From assembly GCA_964510855.1 (NCBI GenBank), contig CAZEDB010000016.1:1-34385 (forward strand): a stretch of DNA of 34,385 bases. Direction: 5' to 3'. Shown here piece after piece: positions 7,559-17,008 of the stretch; positions within the stretch are counted from its first letter, which is position 1; the number at the start of each line of letters is the position of its first letter. The notes under the pieces are model-generated. The model was given only the letters and a program-made list of their open reading frames with translations. It was not told where the DNA came from and made no database searches. Position numbers and translations under genes: made by a program. The DNA is from UBA8828 sp964510855 (GTDB lineage: Bacteria > Verrucomicrobiota > Verrucomicrobiia > Opitutales > UBA953).

Positions 7559-9736
7559 ATGCCCCTCCGTCTTTTCGCTTGTCTGCTGTGCGTGGCAGTA
7601 GGGGCTGTGGAGCCCGTTCTAACCTACGAACGACCTGCGGCATCCTGGGAGCGTGAACGCCTTCCCATCGGAAATGGTCGCCTCGGTGCCATGCTCGATG
7701 CTGGCGTCGGCGTCGACCGCATTCAGTTCAACGAGGAATCTCTCTGGACGGGCGACGCGAATCCATCGGGCGGCTATGACTACTCGAAGGATAAGCCCAA
7801 TAGCTTTGGTGCCTACCAAAATTTCGGTGAGGTCGTGGTGACTATCGACGGCTCCGACGGCAAGTCAGTGCCTGAAGGCTACGAGCGCCGACTGGACCTG
7901 CTTGCTGGCGTCCATCTCACCCTGGTTCCAGGTCAGGGTTTGCGCGAGGCCTTCGCCAGCGCGCCCGCCCAGGTCGTCGTCTTACGTTACCGATTCGAAC
8001 GCCAGACATCGGGTATCATCGAGCTCCGCCAGGCCCACGGTAACCCGGTGCGCACCGTTCGCGCCGCCTTGATCACCGAGGGCCGCTTCACCAACGGGTT
8101 GGAGTTTGCTGCGAAGGCCCAAGTGCTGGCGCCGCGCGGTGGCAAAGTCTCGGAGGCGGGCGCGGCGCTGCGCTTCGAGGGTTGCGACGAGCTGCTGGTG
8201 ATCCTCGGCGCGCGCACCAATTACGTGATGGACCCGGCGAAGGCCTTCAAGGGCTCGGCTCCGTTGCCGCGTCTAGAGGCCGAGGTCGAGGCCGCTGTCG
8301 CCAAGGGCTTCGATGCCCTCAGAACTGAGCATTTCGCCGAGCACCGAGCTTGGATGCAGCGCGTCACCGTTGATTGGGGTCGTACCGACACTAAACTTAC
8401 CAAACTACCTACCGATCAACGCTTAGCCCTGTATCAGAAGGGCGGACAAGATCCTGATCTTGAGGAGACGCTTTTTCAGTATGGACGTTACCTCTTACTA
8501 GGTTCGAGTCGGCCCGGCGACTTGCCTGCTAACCTGCAGGGTATTTGGAACGAGAGTAATAATCCCCCGTGGGCTTCTGACTACCATAACAACATTAACG
8601 TGCAGATGAACTACTGGCTGGCTGGCCCTGCGAATCTTACCGAGTGCCAGCTCCCCTTAATTGATTGGTTGATTTCTCAAGTCCCAGGCTGTCGCACGGC
8701 GACACGCGCCGATAGTAAGCGCTTTGGTTCTAATCCCCGCGGGTGGACGGTTCGCACCTCACAAAATATTTGGGGCGGCAATGGTTGGGAATGGAATCTC
8801 CCGGGTAACGCTTGGCTGGTTCAACACGCTTGGGAGCAGTATGCCTTTACCGGCGACAAAGCGTTTCTGCGCGATAAGGCTTATCCTCTACTTAAGGAGG
8901 TGAGTGAGTTCTGGATCGACCACCTCAAAGCACTACCTGACGGCACCTTGGTTGTGCCCATGGGTTGGTCGCCTGAGCACGGTCCACGTGAAGATGGCGT
9001 GGCCCATGATCAACAGTTGGTTTGGGACCTTTTTCAAAATACCTTGGAGGCTTCTGAGGTGTTAGGTATCGACCCAGCCTTCCGTGCGGAACTCAAAGCC
9101 AAGCAGGCGCGTCTACTTGGGCCGCGGGTTGGACGTTGGGGCCAGTTGATGGAGTGGATGGTCGATCGTGATGATCCTAAGAGTCAGCATCGTCACACCT
9201 CGCATCTCTTTGCGGTTTATCCTGGTCGTCAAATCAGCCGGGAGCAAACGCCCGATTTTGCCAAAGCAGCTGCGGTGTCGTTGGCAGCGCGCGGTTCGAA
9301 TGGTGATAGCCGGCGTTCCTGGACCTGGCCGTGGCGTTGTGCCCTGTGGGCACGACTCGGTGAGGCTGAGCGGTGCACCGATATGATTCGCGGACTGCTT
9401 ACCCATAATACCCTGCCTAATTTATTTGCTAACCACCCGCCATTCCAACTCGACGGCAACTACGGTATCACCGCCGGTATCTGCGAGATGCTAGTGCAGT
9501 CTCACGCCGGCGAACTGGTTCTGCTTCCGGCTTTGCCTGCGGCTTGGAGGGAAGGGCGGGCGCAAGGCCTTCGGGCTCGAGGGGCCATTGAAGTACGTGA
9601 CCTATCTTGGTCGAATGGGCGTTTAGTAACCGCAACGTTACTAGCCGATAAGGATACTACCGTGCGCGTGCGCGTTGATGGAAAAGTCCGCCAAGTGACC
9701 CTTCGTGCCGGCGCACCTACCGAGATTCGACCGTAA
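7559..9736 (+). CDS. Secreted alpha-L-fucosidase, glycoside hydrolase family 95
   Basis: The 725-aa protein has a short signal peptide (residues 1-17). The N-terminal GH95 signature LPIGNGRLGAM (35-45) and FNEESLWTG (57-65) is clear. The catalytic (alpha/alpha)6 barrel contains NLQGIWNESNNPPWASDYH (325-343). It is followed by the NIN pair (Asn345 and Asn347), the general acid in SPEHGP (Glu473), and QLDGNYGI with Asp632; these match the known GH95 Asn/Asn/Asp/Glu set. GH95 enzymes invert and typically release terminal alpha-1,2-fucose (some act on galactose). The protein is somewhat shorter than many GH95 members, the trimmed part being around residues 95-270. The gene ends 2 nt before the convergent GH20 stop, with no terminator between them. 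Confidence 0.95.
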   Translation: MPLRLFACLLCVAVGAVEPVLTYERPAASWERERLPIGNGRLGAMLDAGVGVDRIQFNEESLWTGDANPSGGYDYSKDKPNSFGAYQNFGEVVVTIDGSDGKSVPEGYERRLDLLAGVHLTLVPGQGLREAFASAPAQVVVLRYRFERQTSGIIELRQAHGNPVRTVRAALITEGRFTNGLEFAAKAQVLAPRGGKVSEAGAALRFEGCDELLVILGARTNYVMDPAKAFKGSAPLPRLEAEVEAAVAKGFDALRTEHFAEHRAWMQRVTVDWGRTDTKLTKLPTDQRLALYQKGGQDPDLEETLFQYGRYLLLGSSRPGDLPANLQGIWNESNNPPWASDYHNNINVQMNYWLAGPANLTECQLPLIDWLISQVPGCRTATRADSKRFGSNPRGWTVRTSQNIWGGNGWEWNLPGNAWLVQHAWEQYAFTGDKAFLRDKAYPLLKEVSEFWIDHLKALPDGTLVVPMGWSPEHGPREDGVAHDQQLVWDLFQNTLEASEVLGIDPAFRAELKAKQARLLGPRVGRWGQLMEWMVDRDDPKSQHRHTSHLFAVYPGRQISREQTPDFAKAAAVSLAARGSNGDSRRSWTWPWRCALWARLGEAERCTDMIRGLLTHNTLPNLFANHPPFQLDGNYGITAGICEMLVQSHAGELVLLPALPAAWREGRAQGLRARGAIEVRDLSWSNGRLVTATLLADKDTTVRVRVDGKVRQVTLRAGAPTEIRP

Positions 9737-9738
9737 TC

Positions 9739-11601
9739 TTAGCGGGGCTCAGCGGCGTGGCGAAGACCTTGTTTACGCACGAGGGACTGTGAGGCATTAT
9801 CCCACTCGGTCGGGATAACGGTGAGCATCCATTTACGTAATTGCTTTCCGTTTAGATGAGAAGGAGTGCGCACGAGAATTTCGTTCCAGCCGGCTTTGAG
9901 TTGGACGGTTGAGGGCTTGCGATTGAACCAAGAAGCATCGGTCCAAGGCATTTGCGATTGTTGGGCGGTGGTCTTGCCTCCCATGTCCCACTTAGGTCCG
10001 GGCACTAAGGTGCCATTAACGCGAACCTCTGAACTCGAGGGATTCCATTTACCATCCTCGTAGCGATTCTCAGGTCGAGGGGTATCCGAGGACGATGGCG
10101 TGTTAAAGCCAATTGAAAGTCCAATCGACTGGGCCTTTTCACTGTAGATGTAGGTGCGCGCCCAAGCCACCATCGGGGCCTTGGAGAGCGGCAACCAGCT
10201 GGGGAGTTCATGCCAATGGTGATTGAGGTAGAGGGTGCCTCCCCAAGCAGGAATCGCCTGAGCCCATTCTTCTTTTGAAGGTACTTTAGCGGTGGCCTCC
10301 GGTTGGCTAACAACTTTCCAGGGGATGTCAGAAGCGGCAATGAAAGGGAAAGGTTCGCCGAGAGCTAGGATTGCTGGTCGTTGGGCAGCAATGCGTTGTT
10401 CGAGTTCGAGGAAGGCCGCACGCTCAGGGGTGCCTTCAGCTGGAGCTTTAGCATAAAATTCCCTACGATTCTGGGCTACGCCGCGCCAGGCGGATTCAGC
10501 AAAGGCAACGGTGACGGGCCAAGTGGGTGAGATGCGGTTAGTCAGTTTTTCATCGTCCACAATATGATCAGGCCAGTGACAAAGAATAGCGCCCAAGGCT
10601 CTACCATTGGTTTCGGGTACTCCGCAGAGTTGGACAAACATTTGGTTAGCCGCTTCGGAGGGATCCATGTGATTGGTGTACACATAGCGTGAATCAATGT
10701 AAGGATTGCCCTTGGGGGGTGCAGCCTTGGCCCAAAGTTGATAGACTACATCGGCTCCAGGGATGCCGCCACCTGGACGCCAGAGTACGGGAATTTTCCC
10801 ATGCTTGCGGACGTGGCCCACCATCTCGGGTAGGAATTCCTTCATATGAATCGCCACCTCATCAGAACCTAGGTGGAAGTACTTGCTGGGGAAAAGTTTT
10901 ACCCAGTCATCAATCTCACCCTTCAGGACCGCTACGCCTTCAGGGGTCTGCATGGTGAAGCCTAGACCTTTTTTGAAGTAGGTTGAGTGGCCAGGCATAT
11001 CCATCTCGGGAATAACTTCGACCCCGCGAGCCGTGGCATAAGCGACCAGTTCTTTAACCTCAGCTACGCTGTATTGACCGTTGGGTTTACGGTCCCGAGA
11101 TTTAGGGTCATTAAGACCTGGGTTGCGCTTGGTCTCAACGCGCCAGCCGTGATAATCCGTCAAATGCCAGTGAAAGGTATTCAATTTATAGCGCGCCATG
11201 AGGTCGACGGTGCGCTTCATCGCTCCTAAGCTTTGAAAATTACGTCCGACGTCGTGCATAAAGCCACGAATAGGGAAGGCTGGCCAATCGCGGATGGTTA
11301 CGTGCGGAAGCTGACCCTTTTGGTTAAGCTGGGCTAGGGTAGCGCGAGCATGGATGACCCCGCGCTGACTATTGGCGCCGATGCGAATGCCGTTAGCGGT
11401 TACTTCTAAAGTGTAAGCTTCGTCAGCACAGGTTGTGGCGGTAACAGAACCCTCTTTAACGGTGACGGTTTCACGCAGGCCCGCTTGGGCTACTGTGCCT
11501 GAGCCCCAAGTGATTTCCCGGGGCATCGGCATGAGGGCTGGACGCTCAACTGCACCTAAGGGGGCGATGACGAATGCAAGTAGCAGGTAAAAGCGGGTCA
11601 T
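9739..11601 (-). CDS. Secreted beta-N-acetylhexosaminidase, glycoside hydrolase family 20
   Basis: The 620-aa protein begins MTRFYLLLAFVIAPLGA, a clear signal peptide. A frame extended to 11637 would put 12 residues before it and is rejected. The short GH20b-type domain covers about 20-105. The barrel has IRGFMHDVGR (111-120), FHWHLTDYHGWR (143-154), PEMDMPGHS (198-206) and the catalytic pair FHLGSDEV with Asp247-Glu248. GH20 enzymes remove terminal beta-GlcNAc or GalNAc by substrate-assisted catalysis. The C-terminal part, after about residue 430, looks like an extra beta-domain that also holds several Trp residues. The gene is last in the long minus-strand run and converges with the GH95 gene, so the two glycosidases are adjacent but not co-transcribed. 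Confidence 0.95.
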   Translation of the reverse strand: MTRFYLLLAFVIAPLGAVERPALMPMPREITWGSGTVAQAGLRETVTVKEGSVTATTCADEAYTLEVTANGIRIGANSQRGVIHARATLAQLNQKGQLPHVTIRDWPAFPIRGFMHDVGRNFQSLGAMKRTVDLMARYKLNTFHWHLTDYHGWRVETKRNPGLNDPKSRDRKPNGQYSVAEVKELVAYATARGVEVIPEMDMPGHSTYFKKGLGFTMQTPEGVAVLKGEIDDWVKLFPSKYFHLGSDEVAIHMKEFLPEMVGHVRKHGKIPVLWRPGGGIPGADVVYQLWAKAAPPKGNPYIDSRYVYTNHMDPSEAANQMFVQLCGVPETNGRALGAILCHWPDHIVDDEKLTNRISPTWPVTVAFAESAWRGVAQNRREFYAKAPAEGTPERAAFLELEQRIAAQRPAILALGEPFPFIAASDIPWKVVSQPEATAKVPSKEEWAQAIPAWGGTLYLNHHWHELPSWLPLSKAPMVAWARTYIYSEKAQSIGLSIGFNTPSSSDTPRPENRYEDGKWNPSSSEVRVNGTLVPGPKWDMGGKTTAQQSQMPWTDASWFNRKPSTVQLKAGWNEILVRTPSHLNGKQLRKWMLTVIPTEWDNASQSLVRKQGLRHAAEPR

Positions 11602-11676
11602 AACGAGCAAGACACTGTCGGTTAAGCAGGGTTCCACCAGCCCACATTTATCCGCTGGTTAATTTAATGAACCCAT

Positions 11677-13200
11677 CTAGCGCCGATCGAGGCTGCGGTA
11701 GTGAATGGCTTCGAGTAAGTGGGCGGTAGCAATGCGAGACTCTTGGGCAAGGTCTGCTAAGGTGCGTGCCACCTTGAGAATACGATCATGGGCTCGCGCC
11801 GAGAGCCCGAGACGTTCCATAGCTTGTTCGAGTAGGTCGCTTTGGGCGCGTTCAAGCGTCGCATGTTCACGAACGTCAGCTGGCCCCATGGTCGCATTAC
11901 AAAGCCCAATCCGTTCACCAAAGCGCTGGGCTTGAAGGGTTCGGGCGGCGATAATGCGTTGGCGCATGCTTTGAGAACTCTCGCCTAATTCGGCGCGACG
12001 TAACTCATCGATGCCCAAGGCTGGAGCTTCTGCTTGTAAGTCAATCCGATCGAGCAGGGGGCCGGAACCGCGCGAGCGATAGCGTGCAACGGCTGTGGGT
12101 GCACATCGACATTCACGACGTCGGTCACCCAAATGACCGCAAGGGCTGGGGTTCATCGCTGCCACTAACATAACTTGGGCGGGGAGGGTTACCTTAGCCG
12201 CCGCGCGTGAGACGGTCACGCAACCGTCTTCAAGGGGTTGGCGTAGCACTTCGAGCGCGGAGCGTCTAAACTCCGGAAGTTCGTCGAGAAAAAGTACCCC
12301 ACGGTGCGCGAGTGAGACTTCACCTGGTCCGGGCATGGCGCCGCCTCCAATCAGCCCTACATCACTAATCGTGTGATGGGGCGCGCGAAAGGGTCGTTTC
12401 CAAGCCCGTCCGGCCGCCTCAGCGGTAAGACCGGCGGCGGAAGCGACTGCGAGAATTTCTAAAAACTCCTCGGGCGTTGGGTCGGGCAGGAGAGTGGGGA
12501 TGCGTTTGGCGATGAGCGACTTCCCAGAGCCGGGTGGCCCGACCAAGAGTAAGTTATGTCCACCCGCAACCGCCACCTCAGCCGCTCGCCGCGCTCCGAT
12601 CTGCCCCCGCACTTCAGAAAAATCTACCGTGGCTGCGCTAGGTCGTTTGAAAGGACTTCGCTCGGGTCGCAAAGGCTCAAGCGGAAGATTGCCCGAGAGA
12701 AAACGTACCGCCTCATCTAAACAGGTTACGCCATAGACTGAGACGCCTTCAACCAAGGCGGCCTCTTCGGCGCTGGGTAACGGGAGTAATACCCCGCGTA
12801 AGCCGAGTTTTCGTGCCATCAAGGCCAGGGCTACGCCGCCACGAACGGGTCGGAGCGCCCCTGAAAGGCCGAGCTCGCCTGCAATCACTAAACCGACGCA
12901 CCGCTCGGGTCGGAGTCGCCCGTGGGCAAGGACAAGTGCTAGGGCAATGGGCAAATCATAAAGCGGTCCCTCTTTACGTAAATCCCCGGGGGCGAGATTG
13001 ATGGTCGTGCGTGTCTCTGGCCGCCGCAGCCCTGTGTTCGCTAAGGCTGAGAGCACGCGATCTTCCGATTCCTTTACGGCAGCATCTGGCAAGCCCACCA
13101 GCACCATGCCGAATTCACCATGCTCACCCGTGCTTACTTCAATATCAACGGGCGCAGCCTCAACTCCGAGAAGAGCACCCGAGCGAATGGTGGCAAGCAT
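11677..13200 (-). CDS. comM: YifB/ComM-family Mg-chelatase-like AAA+ ATPase
   Basis: The 507-aa protein has the complete ComM architecture. An N-terminal Lon-protease-like domain (about 1-170, with APGDLRKEGPLYDLPIA and GELGLSGALRPVRG) is followed by the AAA+ core with Walker A LLVGPPGSGKSLIAKR. Further on are FLDELPEF (Walker B), the Cys-containing segment AAMNPSPCGHLGD, and a C-terminal Mg_chelatase_C region (RAHDRILKVARTLADL). ComM is a bidirectional DNA helicase that promotes branch migration during natural transformation and is widely conserved. The length is normal and no active-site change is seen. ATG at 13200 is the start. The gene follows the DRTGG-protein gene after a 105-nt intergenic stretch. 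Confidence 0.95.
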   Translation of the reverse strand: MLATIRSGALLGVEAAPVDIEVSTGEHGEFGMVLVGLPDAAVKESEDRVLSALANTGLRRPETRTTINLAPGDLRKEGPLYDLPIALALVLAHGRLRPERCVGLVIAGELGLSGALRPVRGGVALALMARKLGLRGVLLPLPSAEEAALVEGVSVYGVTCLDEAVRFLSGNLPLEPLRPERSPFKRPSAATVDFSEVRGQIGARRAAEVAVAGGHNLLLVGPPGSGKSLIAKRIPTLLPDPTPEEFLEILAVASAAGLTAEAAGRAWKRPFRAPHHTISDVGLIGGGAMPGPGEVSLAHRGVLFLDELPEFRRSALEVLRQPLEDGCVTVSRAAAKVTLPAQVMLVAAMNPSPCGHLGDRRRECRCAPTAVARYRSRGSGPLLDRIDLQAEAPALGIDELRRAELGESSQSMRQRIIAARTLQAQRFGERIGLCNATMGPADVREHATLERAQSDLLEQAMERLGLSARAHDRILKVARTLADLAQESRIATAHLLEAIHYRSLDRR

Positions 13201-13270
13201 GCCCTAGCCATGACGACATCCTAATCTCTGCCAAGTCTGCCCAAGTGAGGTTGTTTCTCTACAATTTCTT

Positions 13271-13283
13271 AGGGTTCAACCCT
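13271..13283. other. Short palindrome upstream of comM
   Basis: AGGGTT-C-AACCCT is a perfect 6-bp inverted repeat in the 105-nt region between the DRTGG-protein stop and the comM start. It could be a weak hairpin ending the pta unit, but no T-tract follows on the minus strand, and an operator is equally possible. Nothing else is recognised in 13201-13305. Confidence 0.25.
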
Positions 13284-13305
13284 CAGTTGTTCGGACCGCT
13301 CATCT

Positions 13306-14463
13306 CTAGGTTTTGATCGCCGCGAGAATAGCTTTCAAATCAACGTGGTTAGCGACCAATTCTCGAATAAGCGGAATCTTATCTTCATCTTGTGCCGTCG
13401 TTTTCACCGTCATATTATTGATGCGTGCTGTGACCGCAAAGGCCTCGGTCTCAACTGCCATGAGGGCAATGCCTTGGGCAATGAGCGCCTGCGTCACGGG
13501 CTCAGGTGGGAGGAGGCCATTGGAAAAGAGAATACCCGAGAGAGCGCGCGCGGATTCTGCTACGGCCATGGCCGCGAGGAGTTTTTCTCGGTCACCCGAA
13601 ACGATTAAAAGCGTTCCTGGCTTATTAAGGTACTCGGCAGAGCGACGGGCTGACATCGCACCCATAATCACACGCCGTACGCGCCGCATCCCGGTGGGGC
13701 GGTGAATCCAGCGTGCCCCGATTTCATCGGCGACTTGCTCGAGGTTGGGAAAGGCGAGCGTCTCGCGTAAAGGTAGAACGCCTAAAAGAGGAATGCCGAG
13801 TCGACGTAAACCTCGTCCCGCATACTCGCGGATGAAATCAATTTTGTCGGGTTGGACTTTATTTAAAATGGCACCAATAACTTGCACGCCTGACTGATCA
13901 AAAAGCGCTTTATTCAGGGCGAGTTCATCAATGGGACGCCCAATTCCCCCAGCCGCCACGAGGATGACCTTGCAGCCTAAGGTTTTGGCATTGTCAGCAT
14001 TCGAAGCCCCAAAGACGGAGCCGACTCCAGCGTGACCTGAACCTTCGACTACAATAATATCTTTGCCGTAGGCAGCGCGGTCAAAGGCGCGGCTGATGCG
14101 GTCTTTCAGTTGTGGGGCAAGTGCCTCGGGTGCATCGAGAAATTGCCGGGTAAAATCGGGGCCGATTGCTACGGGTGACATCGCTGCCACGGGAATATCG
14201 AGGGCAAAGAGGGAATTCAGCAGCAGGGAGTCTTCGTCAACTTGATCCTCGCCAGATTGGACGATGCGCTGCGCAATCGGTTTGATATAGCCGACCTTTA
14301 GCCCCATCGCGCCCAAGGCCGCGGTCAAACCTAAGCACGTGGTGGTTTTGCCATCGTTCATGCGCGTGGCGGCGACAAATACCCGCGGCGTGGTGCGGTT
14401 CAGCGGGTGCTCGACTAAGCCCGGTACATCTTGGCCGAAGCGACTGCGACCGGGGAGACGCAT
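13306..14463 (-). CDS. P-loop/DRTGG protein: detached Pta N-terminal module
   Basis: The 385-aa protein combines a dethiobiotin-synthetase-like P-loop domain with a DRTGG domain. The P-loop domain has VFVAATRMNDGKTTTCLG at 31-48, a deviant Walker A, then IIVVEGSGHAGVGS. The DRTGG domain starts near residue 255 and includes TLLIVSGDREKLLAAM and ending DEDKIPLI. In long enterobacterial-type phosphotransacetylases these two domains form the N-terminal regulatory half. Here they are encoded as a separate protein directly after the catalytic pta gene, with only 2 nt between stop and start. That implies coupled translation and probably a complex. The first in-frame ATG after the pta stop is used. 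Biotin synthesis (BioD) is an unlikely alternative because of the DRTGG part. Confidence 0.88.
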   Translation of the reverse strand: MRLPGRSRFGQDVPGLVEHPLNRTTPRVFVAATRMNDGKTTTCLGLTAALGAMGLKVGYIKPIAQRIVQSGEDQVDEDSLLLNSLFALDIPVAAMSPVAIGPDFTRQFLDAPEALAPQLKDRISRAFDRAAYGKDIIVVEGSGHAGVGSVFGASNADNAKTLGCKVILVAAGGIGRPIDELALNKALFDQSGVQVIGAILNKVQPDKIDFIREYAGRGLRRLGIPLLGVLPLRETLAFPNLEQVADEIGARWIHRPTGMRRVRRVIMGAMSARRSAEYLNKPGTLLIVSGDREKLLAAMAVAESARALSGILFSNGLLPPEPVTQALIAQGIALMAVETEAFAVTARINNMTVKTTAQDEDKIPLIRELVANHVDLKAILAAIKT

Positions 14464-14465
14464 AC

Positions 14466-15506
14466 TTAGGTGCCAGGGAAGAGGAAGCGACGATCCACCG
14501 CTTGCGCCGCCACAATCACAGCCGTGCCGAGGATGTCATGGGCTGAAGCGCCGCGCGAAATTTCTGCGGCGGGTCGTTCCAGTCCGGTTAAAATCTGACC
14601 AAAGGCGGGGACGCCTGCGATAATCTGTGCCATCTTAGCGGCAATATTGCCTGAGTTTAAGTCAGGGAAGATAAGCACATTAGCTCGGCCCGCAACCGGT
14701 CCGGTCACGCCCTTGGCTTCGGCGACAAAGGCATCGAGTGCGGCATCGACTTGCATCTCGCCATCAATGTCGGCGGCAACGCCGATTTCCTCGACGCGTC
14801 GGCGAGCGAGTTCGGTGGCGGCTTTTACGCGTTGGATAGAAGCGGAGCGACTCGCAGGGGCGTGGGTGGTGTAGCCAAGCAAGGCAACGCGCGGGCGGGT
14901 ATCGGTGAGGTGGGCGGCAAGACCGGCGGTGGTAGCGGCAATATCGGCGAGCTGGTCAGCGGTAGGTTCAGGCACGACAGCGCAGTCCGAAAGAAAGAGG
15001 GCTCCTTGTGAACCTAACTTAGGATTCTCTTCCGATTCCATAATCAGCATGGAAGAGACCGTATTCACACCTGCCTGCCGGGGCAAGGTTTGCAACATGG
15101 CGCGCAAGCCTGATGCCGGGCTCGCGGTTGCGCCGGTAATAAGGGCATCCGCCGACGAACAGGCTAGCATCATGCAGCCAAAATAATTCGGGTTACGGGC
15201 GAGATCGGCAGGATCGCCAGCGAGATTGCTGTGGCCGTAGCGCTGCACGGAAGCGAGTTTTTCCGTATAGGCGGCGAGTTCGTCGGCGCGCTCAGGTTCT
15301 AAAACTCGAATACCTTCTAAAGAAATATTCAGGCGTGCGGCGTTGATTTTAATGCGTTGGCGGTCTCCCAGTAAAATGGGCACGCCGAGTTTACGGGTCG
15401 CGAATTGGCGAGCGGCTTGCAGAATACGAGGGTCGGCACCCTCGGTGAAGACCACGCGTTTAGGGTGATTTTGAAGGCGCGCAGAAAGGCGGGAAATAAG
15501 ACTCAT
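14466..15506 (-). CDS. pta: Phosphate acetyltransferase, short catalytic form
   Basis: The 346-aa protein is the PTA_PTB catalytic domain alone. It converts acetyl-CoA and phosphate to acetyl phosphate, next to acetate kinase in overflow metabolism (no ackA here). Motifs are VVFTEGADPRILQAA near the N-terminus, ALITGATASPASGLRAMLQT, DGEMQVDAALD, NVLIFPDLNSGNIAAKMAQ, and near the end ISRGASAHDI in place of the usual LSRG-type block. The length matches class I Pta enzymes, which lack regulatory domains. The regulatory half is encoded by the next gene, overlapping in function but not in frame. The gene is preceded by the secreted M60 gene 40 nt upstream on the same strand. Confidence 0.93.
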   Translation of the reverse strand: MSLISRLSARLQNHPKRVVFTEGADPRILQAARQFATRKLGVPILLGDRQRIKINAARLNISLEGIRVLEPERADELAAYTEKLASVQRYGHSNLAGDPADLARNPNYFGCMMLACSSADALITGATASPASGLRAMLQTLPRQAGVNTVSSMLIMESEENPKLGSQGALFLSDCAVVPEPTADQLADIAATTAGLAAHLTDTRPRVALLGYTTHAPASRSASIQRVKAATELARRRVEEIGVAADIDGEMQVDAALDAFVAEAKGVTGPVAGRANVLIFPDLNSGNIAAKMAQIIAGVPAFGQILTGLERPAAEISRGASAHDILGTAVIVAAQAVDRRFLFPGT

Positions 15507-15525
15507 GACTTAGGCGGAGGAGTTA

Positions 15526-15543
15526 CCCCCTTAGCCTAGGGGG
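15526..15543. other. Hairpin between M60 peptidase and pta genes
   Basis: CCCCCT (15526-15531) and AGGGGG (15538-15543) form a 6-bp GC stem with a 6-nt loop in the 40-nt spacer. On the minus strand it starts just after the M60 stop and no T-run follows. It may reduce readthrough or protect the upstream message; weak evidence. Confidence 0.3.
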
Positions 15544-15546
15544 ATT

Positions 15547-17001
15547 TTAACTGCCGGGCGAGGCAGAAGGCTCAGTACGGGTAGCATGGGGTACTGTGAC
15601 CTTAGGAAACTTGGCGAGTTCGAGTCGGGTGGCCTCGCTAACGGCGTACCCCATGGCAGCAAAGAGGTCGGCGACGTTGGCCTGGGCGAAATTACCATAG
15701 CGTTTAACAAAGAGATCTTGCTGGGCTTTGGCGTCCTTGGCGCCAGCAGCCTCACTCGACTGTGTTTTATACGAACGAAGCGTTTCGCGTAGGGGCTCCC
15801 AGCCGTGTTGGTGAGCAAGGGCGATAAAGGGAGCGAGCTGTTCGAAAGGCCCTAGGTTAGGTTGGTCGGCGAAGCGGGCGCGCAGGAGGGCGTCGAGATT
15901 GGCAATCGAGCCATGACCTTTGCCGCGGGGTAGGCCGACGACTTGCTCCATGCAAATCAAGGAAAACCAATTTACGGTTACTTCGACTTGGTTGTTAAAC
16001 GTCCAATCCCGACGCTGATGGTTATGTCCAAGCTCATGGAAGAAGCCCCAATCACCTTCGCGCTTGAGTCGCTCTAAATTCAGCATGTGGCCTTGCGAAG
16101 GTTTAAGATGACACATGAAGGGATAACCCGAATGCATCCAGCCTGCTGAAATTTGAATATCGGGCACCACGCGCTCCGGGCCGAGTCGGTCGAGGGCAAT
16201 AAAGTCATCTTGGACGGTTAAAACTTTATCCCAATAAACGAGTAAGGCTTCGGGGTCTTTAAGTTGACGGGCGGCGGAAGTCTCCACGTGCAGCACAACG
16301 CGCCGTCCTGCTAGGGTGGTCCAGGGCGCAGGGTTTTCTAGCGACTTAGCCCAACTTGCCGCGGTATCGACGCCCAACTGGTAATAAGGGGCCGCGACCG
16401 CGTTGGAAAAGCGCAGAGCGGGTGCTGCGGCTGCAACCTTCTTAGGGTCGCCTAGGACTTGGATAAAAAGCGTGCCGCCAAAAGCATTAGCCACCGAATT
16501 TTCTCCGACCTTTAACGTAAAGCTACGGGTAATGACTGGAAACCGTTTCCATTGATCGAGGCGGAGTAAGTTGTCGCGATGACAACCAATAACGATACGG
16601 ATTTCACGACCTTCGGGAAGTTGCGGCACGGTTACCTGAACGACTTCGCCGGGAGCGGCGTAGAGCCCGGTATCTTGCCAAGACTCTGGGCCGGTGGCGA
16701 GGTTAGGGGCATTGCCGGCGCTGACATCCCAACGATGGATGCGATTGATATCGAAAGTGACCTCGCGGCGGACGCGTTCCGAACTCGTTACTGAACCAGG
16801 GAAAGTGGCTGCTGCAGGGTGAGCACCAAATGTGCCTGGAGCCTGGTCCTTGAATTCACGAATCGCGCGATGGAGCAGGGGGCGAGCTGCAGCCTCGGGT
16901 TGCCGGTAGGGGGTTTTAGGGGTAGGAATGAGGCTCTCGACTTCAATAGACTGAGCCACCATGGCTGTGGTCGACAGCAGTAGGGTAAGGAGCGTGCGCA
17001 T
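15547..17001 (-). CDS. Secreted M60-like (enhancin-type) zinc peptidase
   Basis: The 484-aa protein has a signal peptide (hydrophobic residues 4-14, likely cut after MVAQ). It carries the gluzincin signature HELGH (322-326) with Glu340 as the probable third zinc ligand, fitting HEXXH-x(8-24)-E of peptidase family M60 (PF13402). The preceding SAGWMHSGYP (285-294) is also typical, and FNNQVEVTVNWFSLICME closes the active-site region. Members include viral enhancins and bacterial mucin O-glycopeptidases. A beta-rich N-terminal region with TGLYAAPGE (111-119) is shared with the larger paralogue at 17880-19991. It is the only gene in the window with a clear Shine-Dalgarno sequence. Substrate is inferred to be glycosylated protein, not shown. 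Confidence 0.92.
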   Translation of the reverse strand: MRTLLTLLLSTTAMVAQSIEVESLIPTPKTPYRQPEAAARPLLHRAIREFKDQAPGTFGAHPAAATFPGSVTSSERVRREVTFDINRIHRWDVSAGNAPNLATGPESWQDTGLYAAPGEVVQVTVPQLPEGREIRIVIGCHRDNLLRLDQWKRFPVITRSFTLKVGENSVANAFGGTLFIQVLGDPKKVAAAAPALRFSNAVAAPYYQLGVDTAASWAKSLENPAPWTTLAGRRVVLHVETSAARQLKDPEALLVYWDKVLTVQDDFIALDRLGPERVVPDIQISAGWMHSGYPFMCHLKPSQGHMLNLERLKREGDWGFFHELGHNHQRRDWTFNNQVEVTVNWFSLICMEQVVGLPRGKGHGSIANLDALLRARFADQPNLGPFEQLAPFIALAHQHGWEPLRETLRSYKTQSSEAAGAKDAKAQQDLFVKRYGNFAQANVADLFAAMGYAVSEATRLELAKFPKVTVPHATRTEPSASPGS

Positions 17002-17008
17002 GAGGTTG

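Noticed and set aside
11602..11637. 12-residue N-terminal extension of the GH20 protein
   Set aside because: It would bury a clear signal peptide behind a polar segment; ATG 11601 gives a normal secretory start.
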